A stretch of 63,880 bases of DNA from Paenibacillus peoriae KCTC 3763 (GCF_000236805.1 NZ_AGFX01000014.1:1-63880), one strand, 5' to 3'. Shown: positions 43,587 through 54,771, counted from the first letter of the stretch. The notes: generated from the sequence alone by a model not told the origin. Translations and numbers: made by a program.

Positions 43587-44585
43587 ATGAATCAGGATCT
43601 ATATATTCACGGATTGAGTAAAACCTTCGGTCATATGACCGCATTGTACGAGACCAATCTGCTGGTACGGCGGGGAAAATTCACAACACTGCTTGGTCCG
43701 TCCGGCTGCGGGAAAACAACGCTTCTGCGCATGATCGCCGGGCTGGAGACGCCAGATAGCGGCACGGTCACGTTGGGGGAGGAAATTCTGTTTTCGGCTG
43801 AACGTAAAAAGGATGTGCCTGCACATCTTCGTCATTTCGGCATGGTATTTCAGGACTTTGCGCTGTGGCCGCATATGACGGTGTTTGAAAATGTGGCCTT
43901 TGGCCTGCGTGCAGGCAAACAGGCAAAATGGTCCGGTCGCGGGCGCGGCAACGAGCTGCGAACAGCTGTCTTGGAGGCGCTCGACAAGGTCAGACTGCCG
44001 GGAATGGAGGATCGGTATCCTCACCAGCTGTCTGGTGGTCAGCAGCAGCGGGTCGCTTTTGCCCGCGCCGTTGCCAATCGGCCCCGGCTCGTACTGTTCG
44101 ATGAGCCGCTCAGTGCATTGGATGCGGTGTTGCGGGAAGAAATGCGCATTGAAATGCTGTCGCTGGTGCGCGATCTGGGTCTGACCGCCTTGTACGTCAC
44201 CCATGATCAAGTCGAGGCGATGTCGATGTCTGATGAGGTGATCGTCATGAACAACGGGCATATATTACAGACGGGAACGCCGGAGGACATCTATGGTCGT
44301 CCATCTCATCCAGAGGTGGCGAGGTTTATCGGTAAATCGAACTGGCTGGAGCCGGAACGGATGCTCTTCCGCCCTGAGCATGTCCGCTGGGAACAGGATC
44401 AAGTGGAGCAGCATGCTTTTATAGTAGAGGTTCAGCATGTCAGCTATGTGGGAGATCGATACGAGATTCGTATGCTGGCTGAGAATGGGGAGCTATGGAG
44501 CGCTTATCATTCTACCCGCTTGTCCATAGGGGAACGAAAGCAAATTTGGGTATCACCGCAGTACGTCCACCAACTCGAACCATAG
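43587..44585 (+). CDS. ABC importer ATPase (iron/phosphonate type)
   Basis: The 332-residue ATPase has Walker A GPSGCGKTT, Q-loop VFQDFAL, signature LSGGQQQR, Walker B LVLFDEPLSALD and switch His in VTHDQ, followed by a C-terminal regulatory domain. It resembles the FbpC/PhnT and spermidine-type ATPases. It is first in an operon with a binding protein, a fused permease and a hydrolase. The ligand is not certain. Confidence 0.92.
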   Translation: MNQDLYIHGLSKTFGHMTALYETNLLVRRGKFTTLLGPSGCGKTTLLRMIAGLETPDSGTVTLGEEILFSAERKKDVPAHLRHFGMVFQDFALWPHMTVFENVAFGLRAGKQAKWSGRGRGNELRTAVLEALDKVRLPGMEDRYPHQLSGGQQQRVAFARAVANRPRLVLFDEPLSALDAVLREEMRIEMLSLVRDLGLTALYVTHDQVEAMSMSDEVIVMNNGHILQTGTPEDIYGRPSHPEVARFIGKSNWLEPERMLFRPEHVRWEQDQVEQHAFIVEVQHVSYVGDRYEIRMLAENGELWSAYHSTRLSIGERKQIWVSPQYVHQLEP

Positions 44586-44604
44586 GAAAAGGGGTATACA
44601 CAAG

Positions 44605-45675
44605 ATGATGAACAGACATGTTTTTCGTACAGGTTGGAAAAAAGGCGCAATGCTCGCCTTAACATTGACCTTCGGAATGGCTGTGGCAGGCTGTGGAGCG
44701 GCGACACCTTCCAAGGATGGAGCGCAAGCGACAGGGACAGCCGGACAAGCCGGGGCGGCATCCAGTGATCAGAAGCTGGTCGTTTACAGCGCAGGCCCGG
44801 ATGGGCTGGCGAAAAAGCTGGTAGCAGGATATGAGGCGAAAAGCGGAGTTAAGGTCGAGCTATTCCAGGGAACGACCGGTAAAATTCTGGCTCGGATGGA
44901 AGCCGAGAAGACGAATCCGGTAGCAGATGTGGTGGTGCTGGCATCTCTTCCGTCTGTGCAAGGCTTGAAAAAAGATGGACTCACGCTACCTTACCCTGAG
45001 GCCCAAAATGCGGATAAACTGAATCCCGACTGGTCTGACAAGGAAGGCAATTATTTCAGTACCAGTGCCTCGGCGTTAGGTATCGCGTACAACACGAACC
45101 TGGTGAAGACGCCGCCGACATCATGGGCTGATCTGGCAAAGCCAGAGTATAAGGACCAAGTTAACATTCCGGACCCGTCACTCTCCGGCTCGGCGCTGGA
45201 TTTTATGACAGGCTATCTGAGCGCCAAGGGCGATGGGGGCTGGACGTTGTTTGAGCAGTACAAAACTAACGGTGTTGCCATGGCAGGCGCGAATCAGGAA
45301 GCGCTGGACCCGGTCATTACCGGAGCCAAAAGCATGGTTGCAGCTGCGGTCGATTACATGACCTACAAAGCCAAGGCCAAAGGCGAGCCGATTGACATTG
45401 TTTATCCAAAGGAAGGAACAGTGATCAGTCCCCGCCCGGCGGCCATTCTCAAATCAACGCAGCATGAGCAGAATGCCAAGGCATTTATCGACTATCTGCT
45501 GTCAGACGAAGCACAGAAGCTGGTAGCGGATGCTTCGCTGCTTCCGGGCCGCACGGATGTCAAAGCCGACAAGCGTGCCAATCTGGATGAGATCCCCTTG
45601 CTGGACACCAATTGGGAATGGATGGGCGATAACGGGGCTGACGTGACGGAGAAGTTCACGCAAATATTCAAGTAA
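44605..45675 (+). CDS. ABC importer substrate-binding lipoprotein
   Basis: The 356-residue lipoprotein has the lipobox AVAGC with Cys30. The mature part is a type II binding protein of the FbpA/PhnS group (VVYSAGPDGLAKKLVAGYEAKSG, TSWADLAKPEYKDQV). These bind ferric iron or anionic organophosphorus ligands such as 2-aminoethylphosphonate. I do not see the twin tyrosines of iron-binding FbpA, which tilts toward an organic or phosphorylated ligand. Confidence 0.88.
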   Translation: MMNRHVFRTGWKKGAMLALTLTFGMAVAGCGAATPSKDGAQATGTAGQAGAASSDQKLVVYSAGPDGLAKKLVAGYEAKSGVKVELFQGTTGKILARMEAEKTNPVADVVVLASLPSVQGLKKDGLTLPYPEAQNADKLNPDWSDKEGNYFSTSASALGIAYNTNLVKTPPTSWADLAKPEYKDQVNIPDPSLSGSALDFMTGYLSAKGDGGWTLFEQYKTNGVAMAGANQEALDPVITGAKSMVAAAVDYMTYKAKAKGEPIDIVYPKEGTVISPRPAAILKSTQHEQNAKAFIDYLLSDEAQKLVADASLLPGRTDVKADKRANLDEIPLLDTNWEWMGDNGADVTEKFTQIFK

Positions 45676-45679
45676 GCGG

Positions 45680-47350
45680 ATGGGAGTTTTATCCGTCAAA
45701 CAGATCCGGGCATGGTGTCTGACGCTCGCCCTGATCGTGCTTGCTCTCCTGATCGTAATGCCGTTGCTGCAAATTTTTATCCAAAGTGTGTATGTGGATG
45801 GGACATTTCAATGGACGGCACCTTTTCGGACGTTGGCAGAATCCCGATTTGCGAGTGTTCTATTCAGCTCCATTTGGCTGGGCATCTGCGTTATTGCCGG
45901 AACGACTGTGCTTGCACTTCCGTTGGCGTGGATTATGTCCAGCACTCGTCTTGCAAGATGGCGCTGGTTGGACGTAGTGCTGCTGATTCCGTTTATGACC
46001 CCACCCTATATCGGGTCTATGGGCTGGATTTTGTTTATGCAGAAAAACGGATATCTGATGCAGCTGCTTCCAGAGCTTCACGTCCTAATGCCGTCTTTTT
46101 TCAGCTTTGGCGGCATGGTAATGATCATGAGTCTGCATCTATTTCCGTTCCTGTACCTGCTGCTGCGCGGTGCGCTGATGAGAATCGGCGGCAGCCTGGA
46201 AGAAGCGGGTGCTGTGATGGGCGGCAGTTTTTGGTACAGGTTTCGCCGGATCATTTTACCCCTGCTGCTATCGTCTTACGGAATGGGTGTCTTGCTTATT
46301 TTCGTCAAAACGATTGCGGAGTTTGGTACCCCCGCCACCTTTGGACGGCGTATCGGATATGAGGTCATGACATCGGAAATCCACAAATATATTTCCAGCT
46401 GGCCGATTGACTTCGGCAAGGCGACGTCACTGGCTTCGGTGCTTTTAACGGCCTGTCTGCTGGTCTGGTATGTGCAATCGGTAATCAACCGCAAATACAC
46501 GTATAGACTGGTTGGGGGCAAGGGTTCTCGTCCTTCCCGTCTTCGTGTGTCGATTTGGGCGACAGGGCTAAGTATTGCTTTTATTCTATTATTGCTTGTT
46601 GCGTCTATTGGCATCCCTTATTTCTCGATTATCGCTGCTTCTACCATGAAGCTACGGGGAATCGGACTGGCCTGGGACAACTTTACGCTCGATTATTACA
46701 GGGAGTTGCTGTCCTGGGGCTCGGAAAGTATGGAGGCATTGCTGAACAGCGTATTTCTGTCCTTGGGCGCGTCAACGATTGCCGTCCTGCTGGGCACATG
46801 GTTTGCGCTTGTCGTGGGTCAATCACGTACTGTGCTCCAGCGGACGGTGGATGCCTTCAGTCTGCTGCCGAACACAGTTCCAGGCATTGTAATGGTCGTC
46901 GGTCTTATTTTATGGTGGAACTCGCCATGGATGCCCATTCCGTTGTACAACACTTACGGCATGGTTATCCTGACGTATGTGATCTTGTTTGTGCCTTATA
47001 CGGTCCAATATGTCAAAAGCGTCTTTACACAGGTAGACACAGCTCTCTTTCAGGCAGGTCAGGTGTTTGGCGGACGTCCATTTTACGTATTCCGCCGGAT
47101 TGTGTTGCCGCTGATTTTGCCGGGGATGCTGGCAGGGTGGATGATGACCTTCACCATCGCCTCGCGCGAACTGGTGGGTTCACTACTGATTCTGCCGCCA
47201 TCCGTTCAAACGTCTGCGACCTACATCTTTGCCCAATTTGAACAGGGACAGGTGTCGCTCGGCATGGCGATGGCCGTCATATCAGTCGGATTGACTACCC
47301 TGCTGCTGATGGTGATGGAGAGCTTAAACTCGCAGAGAAAGTGGAAATGA
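45680..47350 (+). CDS. ABC importer permease, fused two-domain type
   Basis: The 556-residue protein contains two BinD-type permease domains with about 12 helices. Each has an EAA-like loop (EEAGAVMGGSFWYRFRRIILP and QAGQVFGGRPFYVFRRIVLP) that contacts the ATPase. This fused layout is typical of FbpB. Its start lies 4 bases after the binding-protein stop and lacks a clear ribosome-binding site, so it depends on coupling. Confidence 0.92.
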   Translation: MGVLSVKQIRAWCLTLALIVLALLIVMPLLQIFIQSVYVDGTFQWTAPFRTLAESRFASVLFSSIWLGICVIAGTTVLALPLAWIMSSTRLARWRWLDVVLLIPFMTPPYIGSMGWILFMQKNGYLMQLLPELHVLMPSFFSFGGMVMIMSLHLFPFLYLLLRGALMRIGGSLEEAGAVMGGSFWYRFRRIILPLLLSSYGMGVLLIFVKTIAEFGTPATFGRRIGYEVMTSEIHKYISSWPIDFGKATSLASVLLTACLLVWYVQSVINRKYTYRLVGGKGSRPSRLRVSIWATGLSIAFILLLLVASIGIPYFSIIAASTMKLRGIGLAWDNFTLDYYRELLSWGSESMEALLNSVFLSLGASTIAVLLGTWFALVVGQSRTVLQRTVDAFSLLPNTVPGIVMVVGLILWWNSPWMPIPLYNTYGMVILTYVILFVPYTVQYVKSVFTQVDTALFQAGQVFGGRPFYVFRRIVLPLILPGMLAGWMMTFTIASRELVGSLLILPPSVQTSATYIFAQFEQGQVSLGMAMAVISVGLTTLLLMVMESLNSQRKWK

Positions 47351-48744
47351 TAATGACCAAGCTTCGAATTTGGGGCGGAGCTGGCGAACATGGCCGCTCC
47401 TGCTATGTTTTTGAAGGAGAGCAGCACCGCATCATGCTGGATTGTGGTGTGAAAAAGGAAGGGATCGGACAATACCCGTTATTCCCGCCTCAGGAGGCAC
47501 AGAGGCTATCCGTTGTATTGCTGTCCCATGCGCATGAAGATCATTCGATGGCGCTGCCCTTACTCTATAAATACGGATATCGTGGAGAGGTCTGGACGAC
47601 CAGAGCTACCGCAGAGCAGTTGGGTTCCTATTTTTGCTCCTGGCATTCTTATGTAGCATCGAGAGGCGGACAGCTTCCTTACGATGAACGGGATATAAAA
47701 GCTATTACATACCGCTTTCTGGAGGACGATGTGCCGTCAGGTGTATGGCGAGAGGCTTGTCCGGGTGTGCAAATCATGTGGGGGCGCAGTGGGCATTTGG
47801 CTGGTGCAGTGTGGTTTGGGGTCGAATTGGAAGGAAAGCGATTATTCTTTTCGGGAGATTACAGCCGAGAATCTGAGCTGCTCGCTGCGGATACGCCAAG
47901 TATGGGCACGGGGAACAGTGCACCCCGCAACCCTGTAATGATGCCGGATATCAATCTGGCGGATGTCGCCATAATGGATAATGCCTATGGGATGGATAAG
48001 GACCCGCAGCCTGTGAAGCTGGAGCGGCTGCGGGTCGAACTGGAGCAGATATTAGCATCTGAGGGTCATGTGCTACTGCCTGTGCCAGCCTTTGGCCGGG
48101 GGCAGGAGCTGACTGTTTGGGCCAGAGAGCAGTTCCCTGGACAGACCCTGATTGTAGAGCCGGACATATGGCAGGGGTTGAGGCGTTTAAGCGGCTGGAG
48201 AGAATGGCTGCGTCCGGAAGCTCCTGCGCGAATAGAACAGGTGCTGAATAATGACAGGGTCTTTGTGCCTCGTAATAATGAAGAACGAATGAGACTGCTG
48301 GAACAGAACACTGCGGCTATTATCGTAACCGGAGACGGCATGATGAACTCACCACGCGCACGCTGGTACTACCAGTACCTGTCTGATCATCCGAATAAGG
48401 GTGATGATACGAACAGTAGAAAAATCAACAATAATGGAGTTATATTGACTGGACATGTTTCAAGGGGATCTTTTGGCAAACATCTGCTAGATTGCACAAA
48501 TCAGAAGACGGATCAAAAGGATCGCTGCGTCGTTCGGCATTTGATTTACAAAGTGCATCAGGGAGTGGTCGATGTGAGGCACATGTTGAAGCGATTGCCC
48601 AGCAAGCAGGTTGTGCTCGTTCATGCGCCGAAGTCGCAGACCGATCTTGTATGTGATGAGCTAATCAGAGAAGGTTGGACCCGACATGAAGGGCCTGTAA
48701 AAGCTATTTACTCTCTGGAGCCAGGCGCAACGTTAAAGGTTTAA
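47347..48744 (+). CDS. MBL-fold/beta-CASP-like hydrolase
   Basis: The roughly 465-residue protein has the metal motif SHAHEDHS, a second His in GRSGHLAGA, FFSGDYS and a C-terminal LVHAPKSQ. The insertion with VPAFGRGQELTVWAREQ resembles the beta-CASP domain of RNase J/CPSF-like nucleases and phosphodiesterases. It overlaps the permease stop (ATGA at 47347), so it belongs to the importer operon and may process the imported compound. GTG 47341 and ATG 47353 are alternative starts. Confidence 0.82.
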   Translation: MIMTKLRIWGGAGEHGRSCYVFEGEQHRIMLDCGVKKEGIGQYPLFPPQEAQRLSVVLLSHAHEDHSMALPLLYKYGYRGEVWTTRATAEQLGSYFCSWHSYVASRGGQLPYDERDIKAITYRFLEDDVPSGVWREACPGVQIMWGRSGHLAGAVWFGVELEGKRLFFSGDYSRESELLAADTPSMGTGNSAPRNPVMMPDINLADVAIMDNAYGMDKDPQPVKLERLRVELEQILASEGHVLLPVPAFGRGQELTVWAREQFPGQTLIVEPDIWQGLRRLSGWREWLRPEAPARIEQVLNNDRVFVPRNNEERMRLLEQNTAAIIVTGDGMMNSPRARWYYQYLSDHPNKGDDTNSRKINNNGVILTGHVSRGSFGKHLLDCTNQKTDQKDRCVVRHLIYKVHQGVVDVRHMLKRLPSKQVVLVHAPKSQTDLVCDELIREGWTRHEGPVKAIYSLEPGATLKV

Positions 48745-48746
48745 CT

Positions 48747-49907
48747 TTACTTCGTGCCCTCCTGCATTAATCGGAAGGCGTCCACTTCTCCAAGCTTGCT
48801 GGAGATAGAGCTACGGCCATTACTTTTGCGAAGCCGCAGCGGTGTGGCGGTTCGTTTGAGCAGTGCTTTGATTTCTGCAGGTCCCAGTCCCGGTCTCAGG
48901 GAGAGGAGCAGTGCAATGCTCCCGGTTACATGGGAAGTAGCCATAGAGGTGCCGCTCATTTCATGATGCCTGCCGTGTATCCAGGAGGAGATGATTTTCT
49001 CGCCAGGGGCGTACACATCTACAAACTGTCCCCGATTGCTGAAAGGTGCGATGCGTCTGTATTTGTCGGTAGCTCCGACCGAGATGGTCTGGGAATAGCG
49101 GGCAGGATAGTCAATACTGCGGCGCTTGCCCTCATTGCCCGAAGAAGCTACGATCACGATCCCGTTATGATAGGCTTTATTCACCATATCCAGCAGTGCC
49201 TTGCTGCGTGACTTCATGCCAAAGCTCATATTGATGATATCGACACGATTTAACACACACCAGTCGATACCGAGAATAATGTCGGAGACATAGGCGGCTC
49301 CATTATAGTCAAACGCTTTTACTGGATGAACCAAAGCCCTTGGTGCTACGCCGACCATACCTTCATCATAGTTGGATGCAGCGATGATGCCGGCAATATG
49401 GGTGCCGTGACCGTTATCGTCGTAGGGCAACATCGTCCGGTTAAGCAAATTAATGCCTCTGCCTAGAGAATGACGAAGATCGGGATGTTGAAAATCTGCT
49501 CCTGTATCGATCACCCCGATTCTGATCCGATTGCCTGTGGAGGAAGGCCAAGCCTTGTATGCACGGACCTGTTTGACCCCCCAAGGCATGGGGAGGTTTT
49601 TCTCTGCTTTCGGTTTATGGGCTGTTCCTGCGTGAATCTTCATGCGCGTATCTTCTTCAATGGTAACGCCGTTGTGATATTTGCCCAGCCTGTCCCCCGC
49701 TGGAAACGGGGCGATTAGAGCGCGGATCAGGCGGGCCGATTGTACTTGCCTTAATCCCGCAAGCTCAGGTTTCAGCTTCCTGAGATAGGAGAGGCATTCC
49801 CGGTATTGATGAGGCTTATCGAACGTAATGATCTGTTTGTGCCGTCCACTGCCGGACGGCTCCGAAATACCCTCATGCAAACGCTGCAAAAAACCCGGAT
49901 AGTCCAT
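48747..49907 (-). CDS. Subtilisin-like serine protease (S8)
   Basis: The 386-residue protease has the full triad: Asp134 (GVIDTGAD), His167 (NGHGTH) and Ser321 (SGTSMATSH), with oxyanion Asn258. An N-terminal region of about 100 residues could be a propeptide. There is no clear signal peptide, so it may be intracellular or exported by another route, like AprX. The open frame extends to 50072, but ATG 49907 is preceded by GGAGGGGG. It converges on the hydrolase gene. Confidence 0.88.
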   Translation of the reverse strand: MDYPGFLQRLHEGISEPSGSGRHKQIITFDKPHQYRECLSYLRKLKPELAGLRQVQSARLIRALIAPFPAGDRLGKYHNGVTIEEDTRMKIHAGTAHKPKAEKNLPMPWGVKQVRAYKAWPSSTGNRIRIGVIDTGADFQHPDLRHSLGRGINLLNRTMLPYDDNGHGTHIAGIIAASNYDEGMVGVAPRALVHPVKAFDYNGAAYVSDIILGIDWCVLNRVDIINMSFGMKSRSKALLDMVNKAYHNGIVIVASSGNEGKRRSIDYPARYSQTISVGATDKYRRIAPFSNRGQFVDVYAPGEKIISSWIHGRHHEMSGTSMATSHVTGSIALLLSLRPGLGPAEIKALLKRTATPLRLRKSNGRSSISSKLGEVDAFRLMQEGTK

Positions 49908-50313
49908 TTGAGACGGTCCCCCTCCGATGAGCCATGCTGAGGTATTGTATGAGTAAGCGTCAATGACTGCATGGGAAACCTGCCCCTTTTTTATGGAAAT
50001 AGGCCTGCTTGTCGTGTCAAAGTGATAGAGGACACATACGATACATGGAGGGCATAAGCTCTTGTGCAGCAACTTTGGGGGGCAGCCCCTGGAGCGGGTA
50101 CAGTCGAAGACGGGGGGAACCCCGTCTTTTTACATGTGCTGTCTTGTCCATTGGGGATATTTTTGGAAATTGTGTCGATACCCATGTTTAACTTGCAATT
50201 TGCTTCCAAATAGGTTTTACTTAGTTTTGATAATGGATATGTTAGTATTGCATGTATCGTATATGCACTGAAACATGTTCTTGTGAATTACGTGTGAGAG
50301 GAAGTGTCCCTAG
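49908..50313. other. 406-bp region between the S8 protease and rpoE
   Basis: No convincing gene is seen. A plus-strand hairpin (AAGACGGGG/CCCCGTCTT, 50107-50126) followed by TTTTT is a good intrinsic terminator, but no annotated gene feeds it. It may end a short unannotated RNA starting near 50045 or stop readthrough from upstream. Promoters for the protease (minus) and rpoE (plus) must also lie here but are not obvious. Confidence 0.45.
50107..50132 (+). terminator. Intrinsic terminator without an assigned gene
   Basis: AAGACGGGG and CCCCGTCTT form a stem with a short GGAA-type loop, followed by TTTTTA. Confidence 0.75.
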
Positions 50314-50856
50314 GTGAGTACCCCACTCAACTTAAAGATTGACCAGGAGAAAGTCCACGAGACCCCGATGGTGGATTTGGCATTTATGGTTTTGAAAGCG
50401 GCCAATACTCCATATTATTACCGTGACCTGATGAATGAAGTCGCCAAATTGCGTGGCTTGTCCAACGAGGAAATTAATGACGTTATCGCTCAGCTATATA
50501 CTGAAATCAACATTGACGGGCGTTTTGCCTGTGTCGGTACGAATCTGTGGGGCTTGAAACGTTGGTATCCGGTGGATAAATCCGAAGATGCTCTGACAGG
50601 CGCCAAGCGCCCTCGTATTATTAACGACGAAGACGATGACGACGAAGACGACTATCATGAGGAAGAAGAAACCTACAACTCTGATGACGACTTCGATGCA
50701 GATAGTGAGGACGGCGAAGATGAGCTGTTCGACGGTGAAGATGACGATAGTGATGAAGATGTAGTCATAGACGATGAAGATCTCAGTGATGAGGACGATA
50801 CAGAAGATGAAAATGACGAGGATTCGTTGGATGAAGACGACGACTCGCTTCGTTAG
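50314..50856 (+). CDS. rpoE: DNA-directed RNA polymerase delta subunit
   Basis: Delta recycles RNA polymerase and lowers non-specific DNA binding. The 180-residue protein has the N-terminal HARE-HTH domain (MVDLAFMVLKAANTPYYYRDLMNEV) and a disordered Asp/Glu-rich C-terminal half that mimics nucleic acid. GTG 50314 follows GAGAGGAAG. It is followed by pyrG, the order known in Bacillus. Confidence 0.95.
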   Translation: MSTPLNLKIDQEKVHETPMVDLAFMVLKAANTPYYYRDLMNEVAKLRGLSNEEINDVIAQLYTEINIDGRFACVGTNLWGLKRWYPVDKSEDALTGAKRPRIINDEDDDDEDDYHEEEETYNSDDDFDADSEDGEDELFDGEDDDSDEDVVIDDEDLSDEDDTEDENDEDSLDEDDDSLR

Positions 50857-50866
50857 GAGCAAATTG

Positions 50867-50894
50867 TAAAGGGAGACGTGTTCTCCCTTTTTTC
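50867..50894 (+). terminator. Terminator of rpoE
   Basis: AAAGGGAGA pairs with TCTCCCTTT, followed by further T residues. Confidence 0.9.
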
Positions 50895-50986
50895 GTGACC
50901 GTTTTCTTGAAACCCTCCTGATTAGAAGCTTTCAGGTGGATTCATTCCAATCTTGCGCAAAGGGTAAATTAACACAGATAACTTCC

Positions 50987-51028
50987 TTGACAGAGGATTG
51001 GACACGGGGTAAACTATTGCTTGGGCTT
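50987..51028 (+). promoter_or_regulatory. pyrG promoter with G-run start
   Basis: TTGACA (50987-50992) and TAAACT (51010-51015) are 17 bases apart. The likely start is the first G of GGGCTT (51023-51028). In Bacillus, pyrG transcripts start GGGC and slippage adds extra G residues when CTP is scarce, so this initial sequence is significant. Confidence 0.7.
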
Positions 51029-51063
51029 ATGATTGATTCACTTATATGTTTGCTTTTTTGTAT

Positions 51064-51095
51064 AAAAGTGCCCCGTACTACGGGAGTGCTTTTTT
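51064..51095 (+). terminator. pyrG leader attenuator
   Basis: AAAAGTGC and CCCGTA pair with TACGGG and, past one bulged A, GTGCTTTT. A T-run follows. The hairpin lies about 41 bases from the predicted start and 160 bases before pyrG. Its 5' arm contains CCCC, which a poly-G extended 5' end could capture to prevent termination. Confidence 0.65.
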
Positions 51096-51253
51096 GTTTT
51101 TTATAGGTATGTTTTCACTCATGAAAGAGGGCTAAGGGCGGCGGTGTGGAAAATAAATCCGCTGCCTTCTTCATGGATGATAATCCGTGTAAACGGGTTA
51201 CGATAACATCATAATGTCGCCTGAATTTTGCATTTTATCTAGGAGGGTTTTGA

Positions 51254-52858
<1,605 letters not shown>

Positions 52859-52872
52859 TGCAATAATGGTTT

Positions 52873-52899
52873 AAAAGGCCTCCTATGGAGGTCTTTTTT
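52873..52899 (+). terminator. Terminator of pyrG
   Basis: AAAAGGCCTCC pairs with GGAGGTCTTTT around TAT and is followed by TT. Confidence 0.9.
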
Positions 52900-52950
52900 C
52901 ACATCTTGATTCCTGTTTATGAAAGAAAAATTCCACAATTATGTATAAGA

Positions 52951-52980
52951 GAAGGATTTTCTTTTTGCAGGATCGAATAT
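52951..52980 (+). promoter_or_regulatory. Sigma-H promoter of spo0F
   Basis: GAAGGATTT (52951-52959) and ATCGAATAT (52972-52980), 12 bases apart, fit the sigma-H consensus RnAGGAwWW-N11/12-RnnGAATww at every defined position. spo0F is a known sigma-H target in Bacillus. Confidence 0.85.
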
Positions 52981-53073
52981 AGTTTTAGGTATGGGACGGA
53001 TATTGTACGTCATCGGACGCTGTATGGCAATAGCTGAATGATCCACGTTTTAAGATCTTAGGAGGTTAAAACA

Positions 53074-53442
53074 TTGGAAAAGAAAAAAGTATTAATCGTC
53101 GATGACCAGAATGGAATACGAATTTTACTGATGGAAGTGTTCGGAAGTGAGGGTTATGAGACCTTTCAAGCAGCGAACGGAAAAATTGCACTTGAAATTG
53201 TTGAAAAGGAACCGCCTGATCTGGTTCTGCTGGATATGAAAATTCCGGGTATGGACGGACTCGAAATCTTGAAGCATTTAAAGGCCATGAATCCCGATAT
53301 CAAGGTTATTATGATGACAGCGTATGGTGAACTGGACATGATTAAAGAGGCGACGGAGCTAGGTGCGCTTATGCATTTTACCAAGCCATTTGATATTGAT
53401 GAAATGCGGATTGCTGTGAACAAACAACTCAGGGGTGACTAG
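53074..53442 (+). CDS. spo0F: Sporulation phosphorelay response regulator Spo0F
   Basis: Spo0F takes phosphate from sporulation kinases and passes it to Spo0B, then Spo0A. The 122-residue single-domain receiver has Asp10/Asp11, phospho-acceptor Asp54 ([11 protein letters not shown]), Thr82 and Lys104. The sequence matches Bacillus Spo0F closely ([25 protein letters not shown]). TTG 53074 follows TAGGAGG. The broken kinase at 10375 would be a candidate phosphate donor. Confidence 0.95.
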   Translation: MEKKKVLIVDDQNGIRILLMEVFGSEGYETFQAANGKIALEIVEKEPPDLVLLDMKIPGMDGLEILKHLKAMNPDIKVIMMTAYGELDMIKEATELGALMHFTKPFDIDEMRIAVNKQLRGD

Positions 53443-53616
53443 ATCAGTTACTTTGGTTGAGAACTCTGTTAGCCAAACAGGGTTTTTTGTTTGTGTTTAT
53501 GGGAAATACTGAAAGTAAATCCTCTCCTTATACAATTCTATGAAAATGCGGCGTCCTGAGCGTGATTTTTGTATGTGTTGATATGCAAAAGCTTGTTTAG
53601 TATTTAACTTGGGTTG

Positions 53617-53625
53617 TGGTATAAT
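53617..53625 (+). promoter_or_regulatory. Extended -10 promoter of fbaA
   Basis: TGG precedes a perfect TATAAT (53620-53625), about 66 bases before fbaA. The -35 region is weak, as often with extended -10 promoters. Confidence 0.6.
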
Positions 53626-53690
53626 AAGCCCGTATGTGATGTCGGCTAAAAAGATAGACAAACCCAAACACCTTTAGGAGGACTGTAACC

Positions 53691-54545
53691 ATGCCATTGG
53701 TATCTATGAAAGACATGTTGAACAAAGCACTCGAAGGAAAATATGCAGTAGGTCAATACAACATTAACAACCTGGAGTGGACTCAAGCTATTCTGGGCGC
53801 TGCTGAAGAAGAAAAATCCCCTGTAATCCTGGGCGTTTCTGAAGGCGCAGCTCGTCATATGGGCGGTTTCTACACTGTTGTTAAAATGGTTGAAGGACTT
53901 ATTCATGACATGAAAATTACGGTTCCAGTTGCAATCCACTTGGACCATGGTTCCAGCTTTGAAAAATGTAAAGAAGCTATCGATGCTGGCTTCACATCTG
54001 TTATGATTGACGATTCCCATAGCCCAATTGAAAAAAATATCGAAACAACGAAGAAAGTTGTTGAATATGCACATTCCAAAGGCGTTTCCGTTGAAGCTGA
54101 AGTTGGAATGGTTGGCGGTCAAGAGGATGATGTTGTAGGTGACGTAATGTACGCTAAGCTGGACGATTGTGTACGTATCGTTAACGAAACAGGCATCGAT
54201 ACACTGGCTCCTGCACTGGGTTCCGTTCATGGACCATACAAAGGCGAGCCAAACCTGGGCTTTAAAGAAATGGAAGAAATCCGCAATGCTGTGAAACTGC
54301 CGCTCGTTCTTCATGGTGGAACAGGTATCCCTACACATGATATTAAAAAATCCATTTCCTTGGGTACTTCCAAAATCAACGTAAACACTGAAAACCAAAT
54401 CGCATTTGCGAAAGTGGTTCGTGAAGTGCTTGCTGCGAAACCAGATGCTTACGATCCACGTACATTCATCGCTCCAGGCCGTGAAGCAATCAAACAAACG
54501 GTTATCGGTAAAATTCGCGAGTTCGGCTCCAACAACAAAGCGTAA
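53691..54545 (+). CDS. fbaA: Fructose-bisphosphate aldolase, class II
   Basis: FbaA cleaves fructose 1,6-bisphosphate to two trioses. The 284-residue protein has the zinc and catalytic region [30 protein letters not shown] and LHGGTGIP. It is followed directly by murA. The tal gene that separates them in Bacillus is absent. AGGAGG precedes ATG 53691. Confidence 0.96.
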   Translation: MPLVSMKDMLNKALEGKYAVGQYNINNLEWTQAILGAAEEEKSPVILGVSEGAARHMGGFYTVVKMVEGLIHDMKITVPVAIHLDHGSSFEKCKEAIDAGFTSVMIDDSHSPIEKNIETTKKVVEYAHSKGVSVEAEVGMVGGQEDDVVGDVMYAKLDDCVRIVNETGIDTLAPALGSVHGPYKGEPNLGFKEMEEIRNAVKLPLVLHGGTGIPTHDIKKSISLGTSKINVNTENQIAFAKVVREVLAAKPDAYDPRTFIAPGREAIKQTVIGKIREFGSNNKA

Positions 54546-54655
54546 TAACTTAGTGAACTGATCGTGCTTTTGCACGAACCAGATCCATTTTTGGGTTGTA
54601 GATGTAGTTCTGCTGCACAAAATACTTAATTTTATATAGTTGAATAGTTTGATAT

Positions 54656-54692
54656 GGAAAGCACACCGCTTAGCCGGTGTCTTTCCATTTTC
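54656..54692 (+). terminator. Terminator of fbaA
   Basis: GGAAAG plus ACACCG pairs with CGGTGT plus CTTTCC around a short loop, followed by ATTTT. Confidence 0.75.
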
Positions 54693-54771
54693 ACCACTAA
54701 AAAGTTGAAGTTTCGTTGTTTTAGTTCTTGGTTTGACCGACTGCAAAACACGTAGGGGGACCCTCAAGCTT

